Positions 7,630 through 16,321 of a DNA stretch of 45,628 nucleotides are shown in pieces; position 1 is the stretch's first letter; the number at the start of each line of letters is the position of its first letter. Position numbers and translations under genes: made by a program. Source of the stretch: Actinomycetota bacterium (GTDB lineage: Bacteria; Actinomycetota; Actinomycetes; Nanopelagicales; Nanopelagicaceae); NCBI GenBank assembly GCA_009726135.1, contig WLIQ01000007.1:1-45628 (forward strand). Reading direction: 5' to 3'. The notes under the pieces are model-generated. The model saw only the letters and a program-made list of their open reading frames with translations. It was not told the origin of the DNA and made no database searches.

Positions 7630-8673
7630 TTAATTGCGAAATTTTTCAAAAACTGTCTTCACCGCCAGTAGTGAGTCGTACTCATCTTTGAGCCCTGGCT
7701 CAAGATGGGCACCCTCTCCCCATTCATTCCAAGCATTGATGAACAAGACCCTATCGTCATCTTGTGCGATTTTTGAAATCATCTTCTCAAAAGCTCTACT
7801 CATCCAAGAACGAAACTTCTCTGCTGATGCTCCATGAACAATGTTGGAGGCATTTCCTCTTCTAGGAGTGTTATCCCAGCCTGGCATAACGCCTTGATAC
7901 TCCACGAAATCTGACTCAGACGCAACACATTTTTCGGCAACTTCGTCATAACTATAGATACAACCAGAAAAATCACTATTGCAATCAAAATTAAGGCTGA
8001 CATCTTTATATAAGTTGGGGGGAAATTGTACTGCAGCATCAAATCCAAATAATCGTGGGTCTCGTTCACCGAAGAATTGGACCATCAAAAGTGTTAGTTC
8101 TCCCAACCCAAGTTCCCGAGCACGTTCACGAATATTTTCTACAGTTTGTTTTGGGTCTTGCATTAAGTGTGGACGATAAATCAAAAGTGCGAGTTTCCCG
8201 TTAATCTTGAGATAATTGGGATGACTTAGTACAGAAAAATGATCATCAATAAAATTTGCATCAGAATCGGTGAAGTGTTCTTGCCTGATCAGAACATCAT
8301 TTTCGACGCCATCCCAACTACGGGTCCAACTTCCATTTGCCCAAGTTATGCAAAAATTGATAGGCGTTTCATCGGAGAGTGAGAGATACTCAAAGGCTCG
8401 TGTCATAACTTTTCTGCCATTAAACCAGTAAGAATAGATGCAGAATGCAGATATGGAGTTGGCCTTGGCTAACTCCATTTGATCCATCAAAAACATACGA
8501 TGGTTAAGTTCACCCCCCTTGACTGGAATATTTGGTTGAAGATGACCTTCAAAATTAGGTGTTGCACGTTTTACGTATTCCCATTCTGTGAATCCATTAC
8601 CCCAAAATTCGTCATTCTCTTTGAAGGGGTAAAAAGAAGGGAGATAAAACGCGACAATGAAATTTCTTCCCAT
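7630..8673 (-). CDS. WbsX-like glycosyltransferase / GH99-like protein for surface polysaccharide
   Basis: The 347-residue protein has the WbsX family (PF14307) hallmarks: AFYLPSFYPFKEND near the N-terminus, then GNGFTEWEYV, a central FCITWANGSW segment, and INAWNEWGEGAHLEP near the C-terminus. The fold is a TIM-barrel related to GH99. These proteins occur in O-antigen and capsule clusters and are annotated as putative glycosyltransferases or hydrolases; the reaction is not settled. There is no signal peptide, so it acts in the cytosol. It is divergent from gmd across a 210-base AT-rich spacer, which supports a shared polysaccharide role. Confidence 0.85.
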   Translation of the reverse strand: MGRNFIVAFYLPSFYPFKENDEFWGNGFTEWEYVKRATPNFEGHLQPNIPVKGGELNHRMFLMDQMELAKANSISAFCIYSYWFNGRKVMTRAFEYLSLSDETPINFCITWANGSWTRSWDGVENDVLIRQEHFTDSDANFIDDHFSVLSHPNYLKINGKLALLIYRPHLMQDPKQTVENIRERARELGLGELTLLMVQFFGERDPRLFGFDAAVQFPPNLYKDVSLNFDCNSDFSGCIYSYDEVAEKCVASESDFVEYQGVMPGWDNTPRRGNASNIVHGASAEKFRSWMSRAFEKMISKIAQDDDRVLFINAWNEWGEGAHLEPGLKDEYDSLLAVKTVFEKFRN

Positions 8674-8842
8674 AAAAACAACGCTCCAGACTAAGACATC
8701 TCATGTTTTAAACTACCAAAAGGTAGCACTGAAAATTTAGAGGACAATAGTCAGAACATACGAAAAATGTACCAGTATTATAAAAAAGGTGAAAGTGCTA
8801 TTATCATTCAATCACTACGATAATTTAGGGAATCCTGCTCTT

Positions 8843-8871
8843 ATTTCATTTGAAATCTTGATTTATAAGAT
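8843..8871 (+). promoter_or_regulatory. candidate -10 box and small palindrome before gmd
   Basis: A perfect inverted repeat, ATTTCA/TGAAAT with a TT centre, lies at 8843-8856. TATAAGAT follows at 8864-8871, 12 bases before the gmd ATG at 8884. There is no Shine-Dalgarno, so a very short leader is likely. The rest of the 8674-8883 spacer is AT-rich and shows nothing else distinct. Confidence 0.35.
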
Positions 8872-8883
8872 ATCTTTAATTGC

Positions 8884-9858
8884 ATGACTCGAGCCCTTAT
8901 TACAGGTATCACGGGCCAAGACGGGCACCATCTAACTAAATTATTGCTTGAATTAGGCTACGAGGTATTCGGAGTCACCAACGGAGAACAAAAATCTCAA
9001 GAAGAATCTTTTACCAAATTGTTTCCTCATGTAAAACTATTAGAAGGTGACTTAACCGATTTTTCTTCACTGGTCACGATTATTCGTCAGACTAAACCTG
9101 ATGAAGTTTACAATCTTGGAGCAATCAGTTTTGTAGGAATCAGCTTTAAAATGCCAGAAGTTACCGCAAATGTTACTGGTTTAGGATTTTTGCGACTTCT
9201 GGAAGCAATAAGAAAAGTTGGGCTAGAAGACAACGTCAAAATCTATCAAGCATCAAGTAGTGAAATGTATGGGAAAGTCAGAGAAATTCCTCAAAATGAA
9301 CTCACTCCATTTTACCCAAGGTCGCCTTACGGTGTAGCTAAAACATTTGCTCACTACACCGCTGTAAATTACCGCGAAGCATATGATATGCATATTTCAT
9401 GCGGTATTTTGTTCAACCATGAAGGTGAATATCGCGGTCATGAGTTTGTAACGAGGAAAATATCGCACCACGTCGCTTTAATTAAGAATGGTGCAATTAA
9501 GGATTTCACCCTTGGAGATTTAAGCCCACAGCGCGACTGGGGGTATGCCGGGGATTACGTTCAAGCGATGCATACAATGCTTCAACAAAGCTCAGGTGAT
9601 GATTTTGTTATTGCGAGTGGTGAGACCCACTCAGTTCGTGACTTCCTAACACTTGCCCTTAAAATCGCAGGCTTAAAAGGTGATTTAGATTCTTATGTAA
9701 AGTTTGATAAAGAAATGATTCGTCCAAGTGAAGTTGATCTACTAATCGGAGACCCATCGAAAGCTAAAAACGATTTAAACTGGGTAGCAGCAACGAAATT
9801 TGAAGAATTAGTAAGAATTATGGTTGAAAATGATTTAAATCTAACCAAGCAAGCCTAA
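8884..9858 (+). CDS. gmd: GDP-mannose 4,6-dehydratase
   Basis: It converts GDP-D-mannose to GDP-4-keto-6-deoxymannose, the precursor of fucose, rhamnose or perosamine type sugars. This is an extended short-chain dehydrogenase: NAD(P)-binding GITGQDGHH at 8-16, SSSEMYG as the catalytic Ser/Glu site, YGVAK as the Tyr-Lys pair, and the gmd-specific NHEGEYRG and SPQRDWGYAGDYVQAM segments. At 324 residues it is near the short end of the family. No downstream GDP-sugar reductase is in the window; the next gene is an unrelated reductase 18 bases on. Confidence 0.92.
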   Translation: MTRALITGITGQDGHHLTKLLLELGYEVFGVTNGEQKSQEESFTKLFPHVKLLEGDLTDFSSLVTIIRQTKPDEVYNLGAISFVGISFKMPEVTANVTGLGFLRLLEAIRKVGLEDNVKIYQASSSEMYGKVREIPQNELTPFYPRSPYGVAKTFAHYTAVNYREAYDMHISCGILFNHEGEYRGHEFVTRKISHHVALIKNGAIKDFTLGDLSPQRDWGYAGDYVQAMHTMLQQSSGDDFVIASGETHSVRDFLTLALKIAGLKGDLDSYVKFDKEMIRPSEVDLLIGDPSKAKNDLNWVAATKFEELVRIMVENDLNLTKQA

Positions 9859-9876
9859 ATAAAAACGAGGATATGT

Positions 9877-11145
9877 ATGTCATTGTTCAAAATCGCAATT
9901 GTGGGTGCAGGGCCTGCCGGCTACTTTGCGGCGCAAGCGTTACAGAACCTGCAAAACGAGGATCGCATTTTTGCAATCGACATGATTGAGCGTCTTCCAA
10001 CACCGTGGGGATTAGTTCGAAGCGGTGTGGCACCAGATCATCCAAAGATTAAGACTGTTTCTAAGGTCTTTGAAAAAATTGCAGCCGATCCCAATTTTCG
10101 TTTATTTGCAAACGTTGAAATTGGAAGCGACATCACCATTGCCCAGCTGCAAGAAAAATACGATGCAGTTGTTGTGGCAACAGGATCAGCGGTCGGAAAG
10201 AAGTTAGGCATCCCTGGAGAAAATCTAAAGGGTTCGATGTCAGCTGCAGAATTTGTTCCTTGGTATAACGCCCACCCTGATTTTGCCGATGTTGACGTCC
10301 CACTTACATCCGACACCGCAGTTGTTATCGGCGCTGGCAATGTTGCGATGGATGTTGCACGCATGTTGGCGCTGGAACCAAGTGAGTTAGATCCAACAGA
10401 TACGGCAGATCATGCAATTGATGCGTTAAAAGCAAGCGCCATTCGCGATGTTTACATTAGCGCTCGCCGTGGGCCAGAACATGCAGCATTTACATCTCCT
10501 GAGCTTCGCGAACTTCCAAAACTTGAACACACAAATGTTGTAATGAACAAGACTGATATTGAAGCTGCAATAGCGCGCGTCGGCGCAGAACCTGAAAAAG
10601 ATGTGAAAAGTAATTTGGATGCAATGGCGTTAATTGCAGATTCACAAAAAAGTCAACACGAGCGCACCATGCGTTTTCTTTTTCAGCATACCCCTAAAGA
10701 AATTCTGGGTACTGACCATGTTCAAGGCATTGTTTATTCAACACCAAAGGGTGATGTAATCATTAAATGCGGCCTAGTTATTACCGCAATTGGCTATCAA
10801 GCGGCCAACATTGATGGCGTGCCATATGAGAATGGCAAAGTTGTTAATACTAATGGGCGCGTAAAAGAAAACTTATATGTTGTTGGTTGGGCAAAGCGCG
10901 GCCCATCAGGAGTGATTGGTACTAATAAATCAGATGCTGCAGCAGTTGTTGAACTAATGATCAACGATTTAAAATCACCGAAAAACGTGGGAGATATTTC
11001 ACAGTTACTAACTAGTCAAACTGTCATCGATCAAATTGCGTGGCAGAAAATCAATGAGGCTGAAGTTGCAGCGGGAGAGTCTCATGGCAAACCCCGCAAA
11101 AAAGCGATTCTGCGCAAGGATTTACTGCATTTGGGCGGCCTATAA
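9877..11145 (+). CDS. fprA: ferredoxin/adrenodoxin-type NADP+ reductase (FprA-like)
   Basis: The 422-residue flavoprotein has an N-terminal FAD site GAGPAGYFAA, the adrenodoxin-reductase signature PTPWGLVRSGVAPDHP, a second nucleotide site VVIGAGNVAMDVARML for NADPH, and the C-terminal GWAKRGPSGVIGTNK motif. It shuttles electrons between NADPH and ferredoxin in the cytosol. A GAGGA lies about 6 bases before the ATG. The length is slightly below the usual 450. It stands between the two halves of the polysaccharide region and is probably housekeeping. Confidence 0.9.
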   Translation: MSLFKIAIVGAGPAGYFAAQALQNLQNEDRIFAIDMIERLPTPWGLVRSGVAPDHPKIKTVSKVFEKIAADPNFRLFANVEIGSDITIAQLQEKYDAVVVATGSAVGKKLGIPGENLKGSMSAAEFVPWYNAHPDFADVDVPLTSDTAVVIGAGNVAMDVARMLALEPSELDPTDTADHAIDALKASAIRDVYISARRGPEHAAFTSPELRELPKLEHTNVVMNKTDIEAAIARVGAEPEKDVKSNLDAMALIADSQKSQHERTMRFLFQHTPKEILGTDHVQGIVYSTPKGDVIIKCGLVITAIGYQAANIDGVPYENGKVVNTNGRVKENLYVVGWAKRGPSGVIGTNKSDAAAVVELMINDLKSPKNVGDISQLLTSQTVIDQIAWQKINEAEVAAGESHGKPRKKAILRKDLLHLGGL

Positions 11146-11184
11146 AAAGCAGGTAAGATGCGCAGGCTGTACAAAACTAAATAA

Positions 11185-11257
11185 GCGCGCGTAGCTCAAC
11201 GGATAGAGCATCTGACTACGGATCAGAAGGTTAGGGGTTCGAATCCCTTCGCGCGCA
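11185..11257 (+). tRNA. tRNA-Arg(ACG)
   Basis: The acceptor GCGCGCG (11185-11191) pairs with CGCGCGC (11250-11256). The anticodon loop CTACGGA places ACG at 11218-11220, and the T arm AGGGG-TTCGAAT-CCCTT is complete. It is 73 bases long and no CCA is encoded. The position-34 A would be read as inosine, made by TadA, whose gene is at 38935-39393. Confidence 0.96.
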
Positions 11258-11265
11258 CAAGTTAA

Positions 11266-11303
11266 GCTCTCGGTGCCTTTCACACCGAGGGCTTTTCTTT
11301 TTT
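11266..11303 (+). terminator. intrinsic terminator after tRNA-Arg
   Basis: A ten-base stem with one G-T pair, GCTCTCGGTG (11266-11275) against CACCGAGGGC (11283-11292), is followed by TTTTCTTTTTT. The position directly behind the tRNA gives transcript release there. It may also act on the opposing minus-strand operon that ends at 11324. Confidence 0.88.
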
Positions 11304-11323
11304 AGCAATCAAACTCGACGATG

Positions 11324-12793
11324 TTACAACCATTGGATTGCATCTATCATTTCCTGCAAGCCATCTCCTGCAATCATCTCAGGAGTTGAGGAACTAGGAT
11401 ACAGAATTTGGTTTGCAAAAAAATCATCTTGTATCTTTCGAAGTGAATAAAATTCTTTGGCTGATTCATTCCATTCATAGGATTTGCTATATGGATGCAT
11501 AAGAATGTGCCTACGACTTCGTAAACTAAATCGACGGGAATCGTGGATTATCTTCTTCATCAACAATTCAAGTCCGACACCAACAACTGGATCAAAACGA
11601 TCTGGGTGCAAACAGAAATATTCAAAGAAGTTATTCATCTGGGATACAACTGATTTATGAATATAGGTGACAATTAAATCATTTACTGGGACAACAGCTA
11701 TAGAAACATCGCTATCATAATAGTAATTTTTATCCCTACCTAGATGATACCACTCATGACTCAGAGTTGGCGAAAATGAACCCACCCCATTGAGGACCAG
11801 AATCTTTTCTGATGCAGAGAATAATTCTGACCAGTTATTCGATCTGACATCCGCCGTTATAAAAAGCAAAAAATCATTGCTTTGATTAAAATTACTACAG
11901 GCAAATTCCATTTGCCTAAAAAAAGAGATTGGGATTCCGTTAGTCCAACCTGCTTTCTCCTCTGAAGTTGTGTTTAGCACTGTAGTGGCGTAACCAAAGT
12001 TTTTGCACGCTGTTTCCACATCATCTATTGAGTCCCATGTAGAAAACCAATGTGAAATGTAAGCCTGCACTTTTGGGATTTGATTAGATGAGGTGATAGG
12101 GGTCGGATTTAGTAGATTTTCCATATGGCGCATCAATGAGGGGTGTGCAGAGGCAAATTTGCGTTGTGATTCTTCTAAATCAATAAAGACATATGGGCGC
12201 CCCTCCGAATTCTCAGCGATCGTTTGGCATGACAGATTCAATTGAAGCAAAAGAGCCGTAAAGTCTCCACAGGGATTTTGATCAAAATACGACACAAACT
12301 TTTTGGCTCCTTGTCGGGTTAGTAAAAAAGCCAATCTTGAAATCGAGGCAGCTATCTCCAACCCGCCAGAGCCTTCAGCGATTGATTGCCGAGCTGAAGG
12401 AGGTAGAGGCCAAATTGAAAGAGCTTCTGTTTGAGCATTTAGAAGCGCTATAGAACCTAGAAGTATCACTTCAAATTCTTCAGGAATTGCGAGAGACGTA
12501 TCTAAAATCAATAAGTGTGCAGTGTCTGTTCGTAAAAAATTAATGCAGGTACGATTTAGCCAATCCAAGAATAGAATATCCCTATTGTCTTCCTTAAAAT
12601 CGAGCTTACTGCGCAAATCATGAATTCCCGGGGATTTTTCAAAGTTCCTCGAAGTTGAAATCCAACGAAACTGAGGATAAAAACGATTAATTAATGCCCC
12701 ATAATTAATGTCAGAGTTCAATCTTTGGTCTACCTCGGGCTCGCTCTTAAAAACCGCAAATGCTATCGATTGCGAAAAATTAAGATTCGGCAT
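11324..12793 (-). CDS. unrecognised protein, possible two-part glycosyltransferase
   Basis: I do not place this 489-residue cytosolic protein in a family with certainty. The first half shows a weak GT25-like order: LLILDTSLAIPEEFE (near 93-107), LAFLLTRQGAKKFV (near 153-166) and GDFTALLLQL (near 175-184). The second half (from about 240) has FFRQMEFACSN and DFLLFITADVRSN, as in GT-A enzymes with a DxD-like site, here degenerate. It is the last gene of the minus-strand operon behind rmlA and a methyltransferase, 12 bases after the methyltransferase stop, so a job in adding a sugar such as rhamnose is a fair inference. No membrane segments are visible. Confidence 0.55.
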   Translation of the reverse strand: MPNLNFSQSIAFAVFKSEPEVDQRLNSDINYGALINRFYPQFRWISTSRNFEKSPGIHDLRSKLDFKEDNRDILFLDWLNRTCINFLRTDTAHLLILDTSLAIPEEFEVILLGSIALLNAQTEALSIWPLPPSARQSIAEGSGGLEIAASISRLAFLLTRQGAKKFVSYFDQNPCGDFTALLLQLNLSCQTIAENSEGRPYVFIDLEESQRKFASAHPSLMRHMENLLNPTPITSSNQIPKVQAYISHWFSTWDSIDDVETACKNFGYATTVLNTTSEEKAGWTNGIPISFFRQMEFACSNFNQSNDFLLFITADVRSNNWSELFSASEKILVLNGVGSFSPTLSHEWYHLGRDKNYYYDSDVSIAVVPVNDLIVTYIHKSVVSQMNNFFEYFCLHPDRFDPVVGVGLELLMKKIIHDSRRFSLRSRRHILMHPYSKSYEWNESAKEFYSLRKIQDDFFANQILYPSSSTPEMIAGDGLQEMIDAIQWL

Positions 12794-12805
12794 GTTTAAT
12801 TCTAG

Positions 12806-13516
12806 CTATTTCAACAGATCTCGTGAATGCTTTAGAGTTTCGAAGATATCTTCTTCTGAACCCATTTGGAGAATATCTTGGTTTGCAAGAACGTGTTCGT
12901 AGCTCATGTTTGATATTTCTGTGATTCCGGTGAATCGCCTAGTACGATTCTCGGGGAAATCCCACCAGATAACTGTCTGTGGGTTCGATTCTTGGTCCCA
13001 GAAAGTTCTAAAGTGAAGGTTTTGGTGATAATCGTGAATTAACGCTACAACTTTAAAGATATCTCCGTGCCATCGGTAATCAGTCATCGAATTAGGAGCG
13101 ACAGATTTTGCCCTTTCTGTATACGACAAATATTGATCTGGGATAAAGCTGTATTTATCATTAGGGAAAACATCGTCAATCAAGATAAATCCGGTAGGTG
13201 AAAGGTAATCAAGTGCACTAATCAGGTCGCTGTAAGTTTGACTGAAATTATGTAGCCCATCCAGAAAAATGACATCAAACAAAAATTCATGTTCTTCGGC
13301 TTGAGCAAAGAAATCATCTGATGTTACTTGGAAAAACATCTCGTCGGAATTAGAGCGAGCTTGAAAATCAAAGAGAAATTTTGGGTCTACCGCTACCTTA
13401 AAACCAGCCTCAATACCGAAAAATGTATTGCCTTTTTCGACTCCGATCTCCAAATAATGATCATCTTCAGTCAGTTTTAGCAACTTATTTATGCGCGGAA
13501 CACTCCACTGGCTCAC
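12806..13516 (-). CDS. class I SAM-dependent methyltransferase
   Basis: The Rossmann core shows YLEIGVEKGNTFFG (motif I, SAM binding), VAVDPKF, then DVIFLDGLHNFSQTYSDL and GFILIDDVFP, matching the Methyltransf_24 type. The frame is open to 13588, but that would overlap rmlA by 71 bases. The GTG at 13516 lies one base after the rmlA stop and has AAAGGGGG about 6 bases upstream, so I chose it (236 residues). As middle gene of the rmlA operon it may methylate a sugar or sugar nucleotide. Substrate is unknown. Confidence 0.8.
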   Translation of the reverse strand: MSQWSVPRINKLLKLTEDDHYLEIGVEKGNTFFGIEAGFKVAVDPKFLFDFQARSNSDEMFFQVTSDDFFAQAEEHEFLFDVIFLDGLHNFSQTYSDLISALDYLSPTGFILIDDVFPNDKYSFIPDQYLSYTERAKSVAPNSMTDYRWHGDIFKVVALIHDYHQNLHFRTFWDQESNPQTVIWWDFPENRTRRFTGITEISNMSYEHVLANQDILQMGSEEDIFETLKHSRDLLK

Positions 13517-13517
13517 T

Positions 13518-14390
13518 TTATTCCCCCTTTGTTGAAAGCAATGATTGCAGATATTTTCCATAGGAACTAGGCCCGTGAGATTTAGCAAGTGCTTCTAAGC
13601 CCACCTTGGAAACCCACCCATTTCTATAACTAACTTCTTCGATGCATGCAATCTTAAGCCCTGTGCGCTCTTCTATTATTCGGATATAAGCAGCGGCATC
13701 CTGCATTAAGTTGTGATTACCAGTATCTAACCAAGCGGTTCCGCGTGATAATTGCGTGACACCTAGAGTTCCATTTTGTAAATATTGGTTAATAACCGCG
13801 GTGATTTCTAATTCCCCACGCTTACTAGGTTTAACAGTTTTTGCTATCCCTGCTACATCTTTATCAAAAAAATATAATCCAGTGATTGCAAGATTTGAAT
13901 TAGAAGAAGTTGGCTTTTCCTCTATAGATAAAGGGCTGCCTTTTTGATCAAGAGTCAAGATTCCATATTGGCTGGGATCGGCAACTTCGTAGGTGAAAAT
14001 GTGCGCACCATTTTCTGGGAGAACCTTACTTAGCTCTTCTCCAAGACCAACTCCGTGGAATATATTGTCACCCAAGATCATCAAACAAGAATCTCCATTT
14101 AAAAAATCTTCACCAATTATAAATGCCTGAGCAAGCCCCTCAGGTTTTGCTTGAGCAACATAACTTAATGAAATTCCTAATTGCGAACCATCTCCGAGCA
14201 AAACTTTAAATGCGTCTAAGTCTTGTGGCGTCGTAATAATTAAAATATCTTGAACTCCAGCCAACATTAATGTTGAGAGCGGGTAGTAAATCATCGGCTT
14301 ATCGTAAATTGGCAGTAATTGCTTACTCACAACTTTTGTGACAGGCCACAACCGTGAACCCGTCCCGCCAGCTAGCACTATGCCTTTCAT
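13518..14390 (-). CDS. rmlA: glucose-1-phosphate thymidylyltransferase
   Basis: First step of dTDP-L-rhamnose synthesis: dTTP plus glucose-1-phosphate to dTDP-glucose. The protein (290 residues, usual length) starts with MKGIVLAGGTGSRLWPVT, the nucleotidyltransferase loop, then SKQLLPIYDKPMIYYPLS, ILGDNIFHG with the metal-binding Asp, and EEKPTSSNSNLAITGLYFFD. It heads a three-gene minus-strand operon and diverges from rmlB across 49 bases. A perfect TATAAT is placed so that transcription would begin at the ATG itself. Confidence 0.97.
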   Translation of the reverse strand: MKGIVLAGGTGSRLWPVTKVVSKQLLPIYDKPMIYYPLSTLMLAGVQDILIITTPQDLDAFKVLLGDGSQLGISLSYVAQAKPEGLAQAFIIGEDFLNGDSCLMILGDNIFHGVGLGEELSKVLPENGAHIFTYEVADPSQYGILTLDQKGSPLSIEEKPTSSNSNLAITGLYFFDKDVAGIAKTVKPSKRGELEITAVINQYLQNGTLGVTQLSRGTAWLDTGNHNLMQDAAAYIRIIEERTGLKIACIEEVSYRNGWVSKVGLEALAKSHGPSSYGKYLQSLLSTKGE

Positions 14391-14396
14391 GTTCAG

Positions 14397-14402
14397 ATTA
14401 TA
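14397..14402 (-). promoter_or_regulatory. -10 box of rmlA, leaderless arrangement
   Basis: The minus strand reads TATAAT at 14402-14397, and the rmlA ATG begins at 14390, 6 bases later. That spacing puts the start site on or next to the A of the ATG, and there is no Shine-Dalgarno. No good -35 was seen. Leaderless messages are common in actinobacteria. Confidence 0.55.
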
Positions 14403-14439
14403 AGAGATAAAGTACGGCTTCTAGGGAAAAGGACTGCAA

Positions 14440-15420
14440 ATGCGGGTGCTGGTTACAGGTGGGGCAGGATTTATTGGATCCAATTTCACCAAACATGCAA
14501 TCAATGGAGCATTTTCTGAAATTACTGCAGTCACAGTTTTGGACAAATTAACTTATGCCGGTGTCAGATCAAATCTTTCAGAACTTGAAAAATACGCGAA
14601 TTTTCAATTCGTGGAAGGCGATATTTGTGATGGGGATACAGTAAGAGATTTGGTTTCTTCAGTTGACGCAGTTATTAATTTTGCTGCTGAATCTCATGTC
14701 GATCGTTCAATCACAGATGCACAACAATTTATCACTACAAACGTCGGTGGAGTACAAATCTTGCTAGACGCAATAAAGTCAACAGGCAGCAAAAAAAGAT
14801 TTATCCAAGTATCTACGGATGAAGTTTATGGATCTATCGATTCTGGATCTTGGGATGAACAATCACCACTCTTGCCTAATTCTCCATATTCGGCATCGAA
14901 AGCCGGAGGTGAATTGCTGGCAATGGCGTATCACCGAACTTTTGGTACGGATGTCGTAATTACTCGATGTAGCAATAATTATGGCACACACCATTTTCCA
15001 GAAAAACTGATCCCACTTTTTGTTACAAATTTGCTAGAAGGTAAAAAGATTCCTGTTTATGGAAATGGTTTAAATGTCAGAGATTGGCTGCATGTTGATG
15101 ATCACTGCAGAGCTATTTATAAAGTTTTATTGGGTGGGAGAGCTGGACAGGTGTACAACATCGGTGGTGGTCGCGAACTTTCAAACATTGAAATTTCAAA
15201 GATGATTTTGTCAGCGATAGGTGAAGATGAAAGCCGAATTGAATTTGTCGAAGATCGAAAGGGCCATGATTTTCGGTATAGCGTTAATTGGTCGAAAATA
15301 AACCAAGAATTGGGCTATGAACCGGAAGTAGATTTTGAAACGGGTTTAGATGCCACCATTGATTGGTATAGAAATAACCGGAAGTGGTGGGAGCCACTGA
15401 AGTATCCCGATGGGAAATAG
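14440..15420 (+). CDS. rmlB: dTDP-glucose 4,6-dehydratase
   Basis: Second step of the rhamnose pathway: dTDP-glucose to dTDP-4-keto-6-deoxyglucose. Visible motifs are GGAGFIGSNF (NAD binding), FAAESHVDRSI, STDEVYG (catalytic Thr-Asp-Glu) and YSASKAGGE (Tyr-Lys), then NNYGTHHFPEKLIPL. It has 326 residues, the normal size. AAAAGGA about 7 bases before the ATG sets the start. It leads the plus-strand operon rmlB-rmlD-rmlC. Confidence 0.97.
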   Translation: MRVLVTGGAGFIGSNFTKHAINGAFSEITAVTVLDKLTYAGVRSNLSELEKYANFQFVEGDICDGDTVRDLVSSVDAVINFAAESHVDRSITDAQQFITTNVGGVQILLDAIKSTGSKKRFIQVSTDEVYGSIDSGSWDEQSPLLPNSPYSASKAGGELLAMAYHRTFGTDVVITRCSNNYGTHHFPEKLIPLFVTNLLEGKKIPVYGNGLNVRDWLHVDDHCRAIYKVLLGGRAGQVYNIGGGRELSNIEISKMILSAIGEDESRIEFVEDRKGHDFRYSVNWSKINQELGYEPEVDFETGLDATIDWYRNNRKWWEPLKYPDGK

Positions 15421-15426
15421 CCCTGT

Positions 15427-16317
15427 ATGACATGGCTAATTATTGGCGCAAGTGGCCAACTAGGCATGTCCTTAATGTCAGTACTAACTGATCGGGGAAT
15501 AGATTGTCGAGGATGTAATTCTGGTGATGTGGATATTACTTCGGATGCAATGACCATGGAATACATCAGCTCAATTTCTCCAACTGTTATTGTCAATACA
15601 GCCGCTTGGACTGATGTGGACGGTGCAGAAAGTAATGTTGAAAAAGCTCGAGCTGTTAATGCCGATGGGGCACTCCATGTCGCGGCGGCAGCGAAGTCTG
15701 TCGGTTCTCGATTGGTACATATTTCGACCGATTATGTTTTTTCAGGGGATTCAGATATTCCGTGGGGAATAGGTGATTCGCACTCACCGATTTCTGTTTA
15801 TGGGCAAACAAAAGCTGCTGGGGAAAATTCAGTATTAAATACCTACCCAACCGGATCATATATTTTTCGTACCGCATGGCTTTATAGTCGCTGGGGAAAG
15901 AATTTTGTAAAAACTATTATTAGCATTTCCACGAGAGATGGTGAATCAATAAAAGTTGTTAATGATCAATTTGGTCAACCTACATCTGCCCTAGATCTTG
16001 CGAATCAAATTGTCGATTCAGTTTGTGCCCACATACCTTTTGGTATCTATCATGCGACAAATAGTGGCCAAGCAACCTGGTTTGAATTTGCAACGCAAAT
16101 CCTGGATCTAACCGGCACGCCAGTTGAACGTCTCATCCCGGTTAATTCGGAGCAGTTTAAACGCGTCGCAAAACGTCCCAAGTTTTCAGTTCTAAACCAT
16201 GATGCCTGGCCCGTAATAGGTGAAAGCGGGATTCAAGTACCGGCCATGCGTGATTGGCGATTGGCATTAATGAGTGAGATGCCTGAGATTATTCACCAGA
16301 TGGAAGCGAGACAGTAA
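15427..16317 (+). CDS. rmlD: dTDP-4-dehydrorhamnose reductase
   Basis: Last step of the pathway: NAD(P)H reduction to dTDP-L-rhamnose. The 296-residue protein has IIGASGQLG at the N-terminus, VNTAAWTDVDGAE, HISTDYVFSGD and YGQTKAAGE with the Tyr-Lys pair, plus RTAWLYSRWGKNFVKT, all typical of RmlD. The start is 6 bases after the rmlB stop. Order B-D-C with rmlA divergent is complete for the four steps. Confidence 0.95.
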   Translation: MTWLIIGASGQLGMSLMSVLTDRGIDCRGCNSGDVDITSDAMTMEYISSISPTVIVNTAAWTDVDGAESNVEKARAVNADGALHVAAAAKSVGSRLVHISTDYVFSGDSDIPWGIGDSHSPISVYGQTKAAGENSVLNTYPTGSYIFRTAWLYSRWGKNFVKTIISISTRDGESIKVVNDQFGQPTSALDLANQIVDSVCAHIPFGIYHATNSGQATWFEFATQILDLTGTPVERLIPVNSEQFKRVAKRPKFSVLNHDAWPVIGESGIQVPAMRDWRLALMSEMPEIIHQMEARQ

Positions 16318-16321
16318 GGCT

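Noticed and set aside
13517-13588. Longer N-terminus of the methyltransferase
   Set aside because: It would overlap the rmlA end by 71 bases and lacks a ribosome-binding site, whereas the GTG at 13516 has a strong one.
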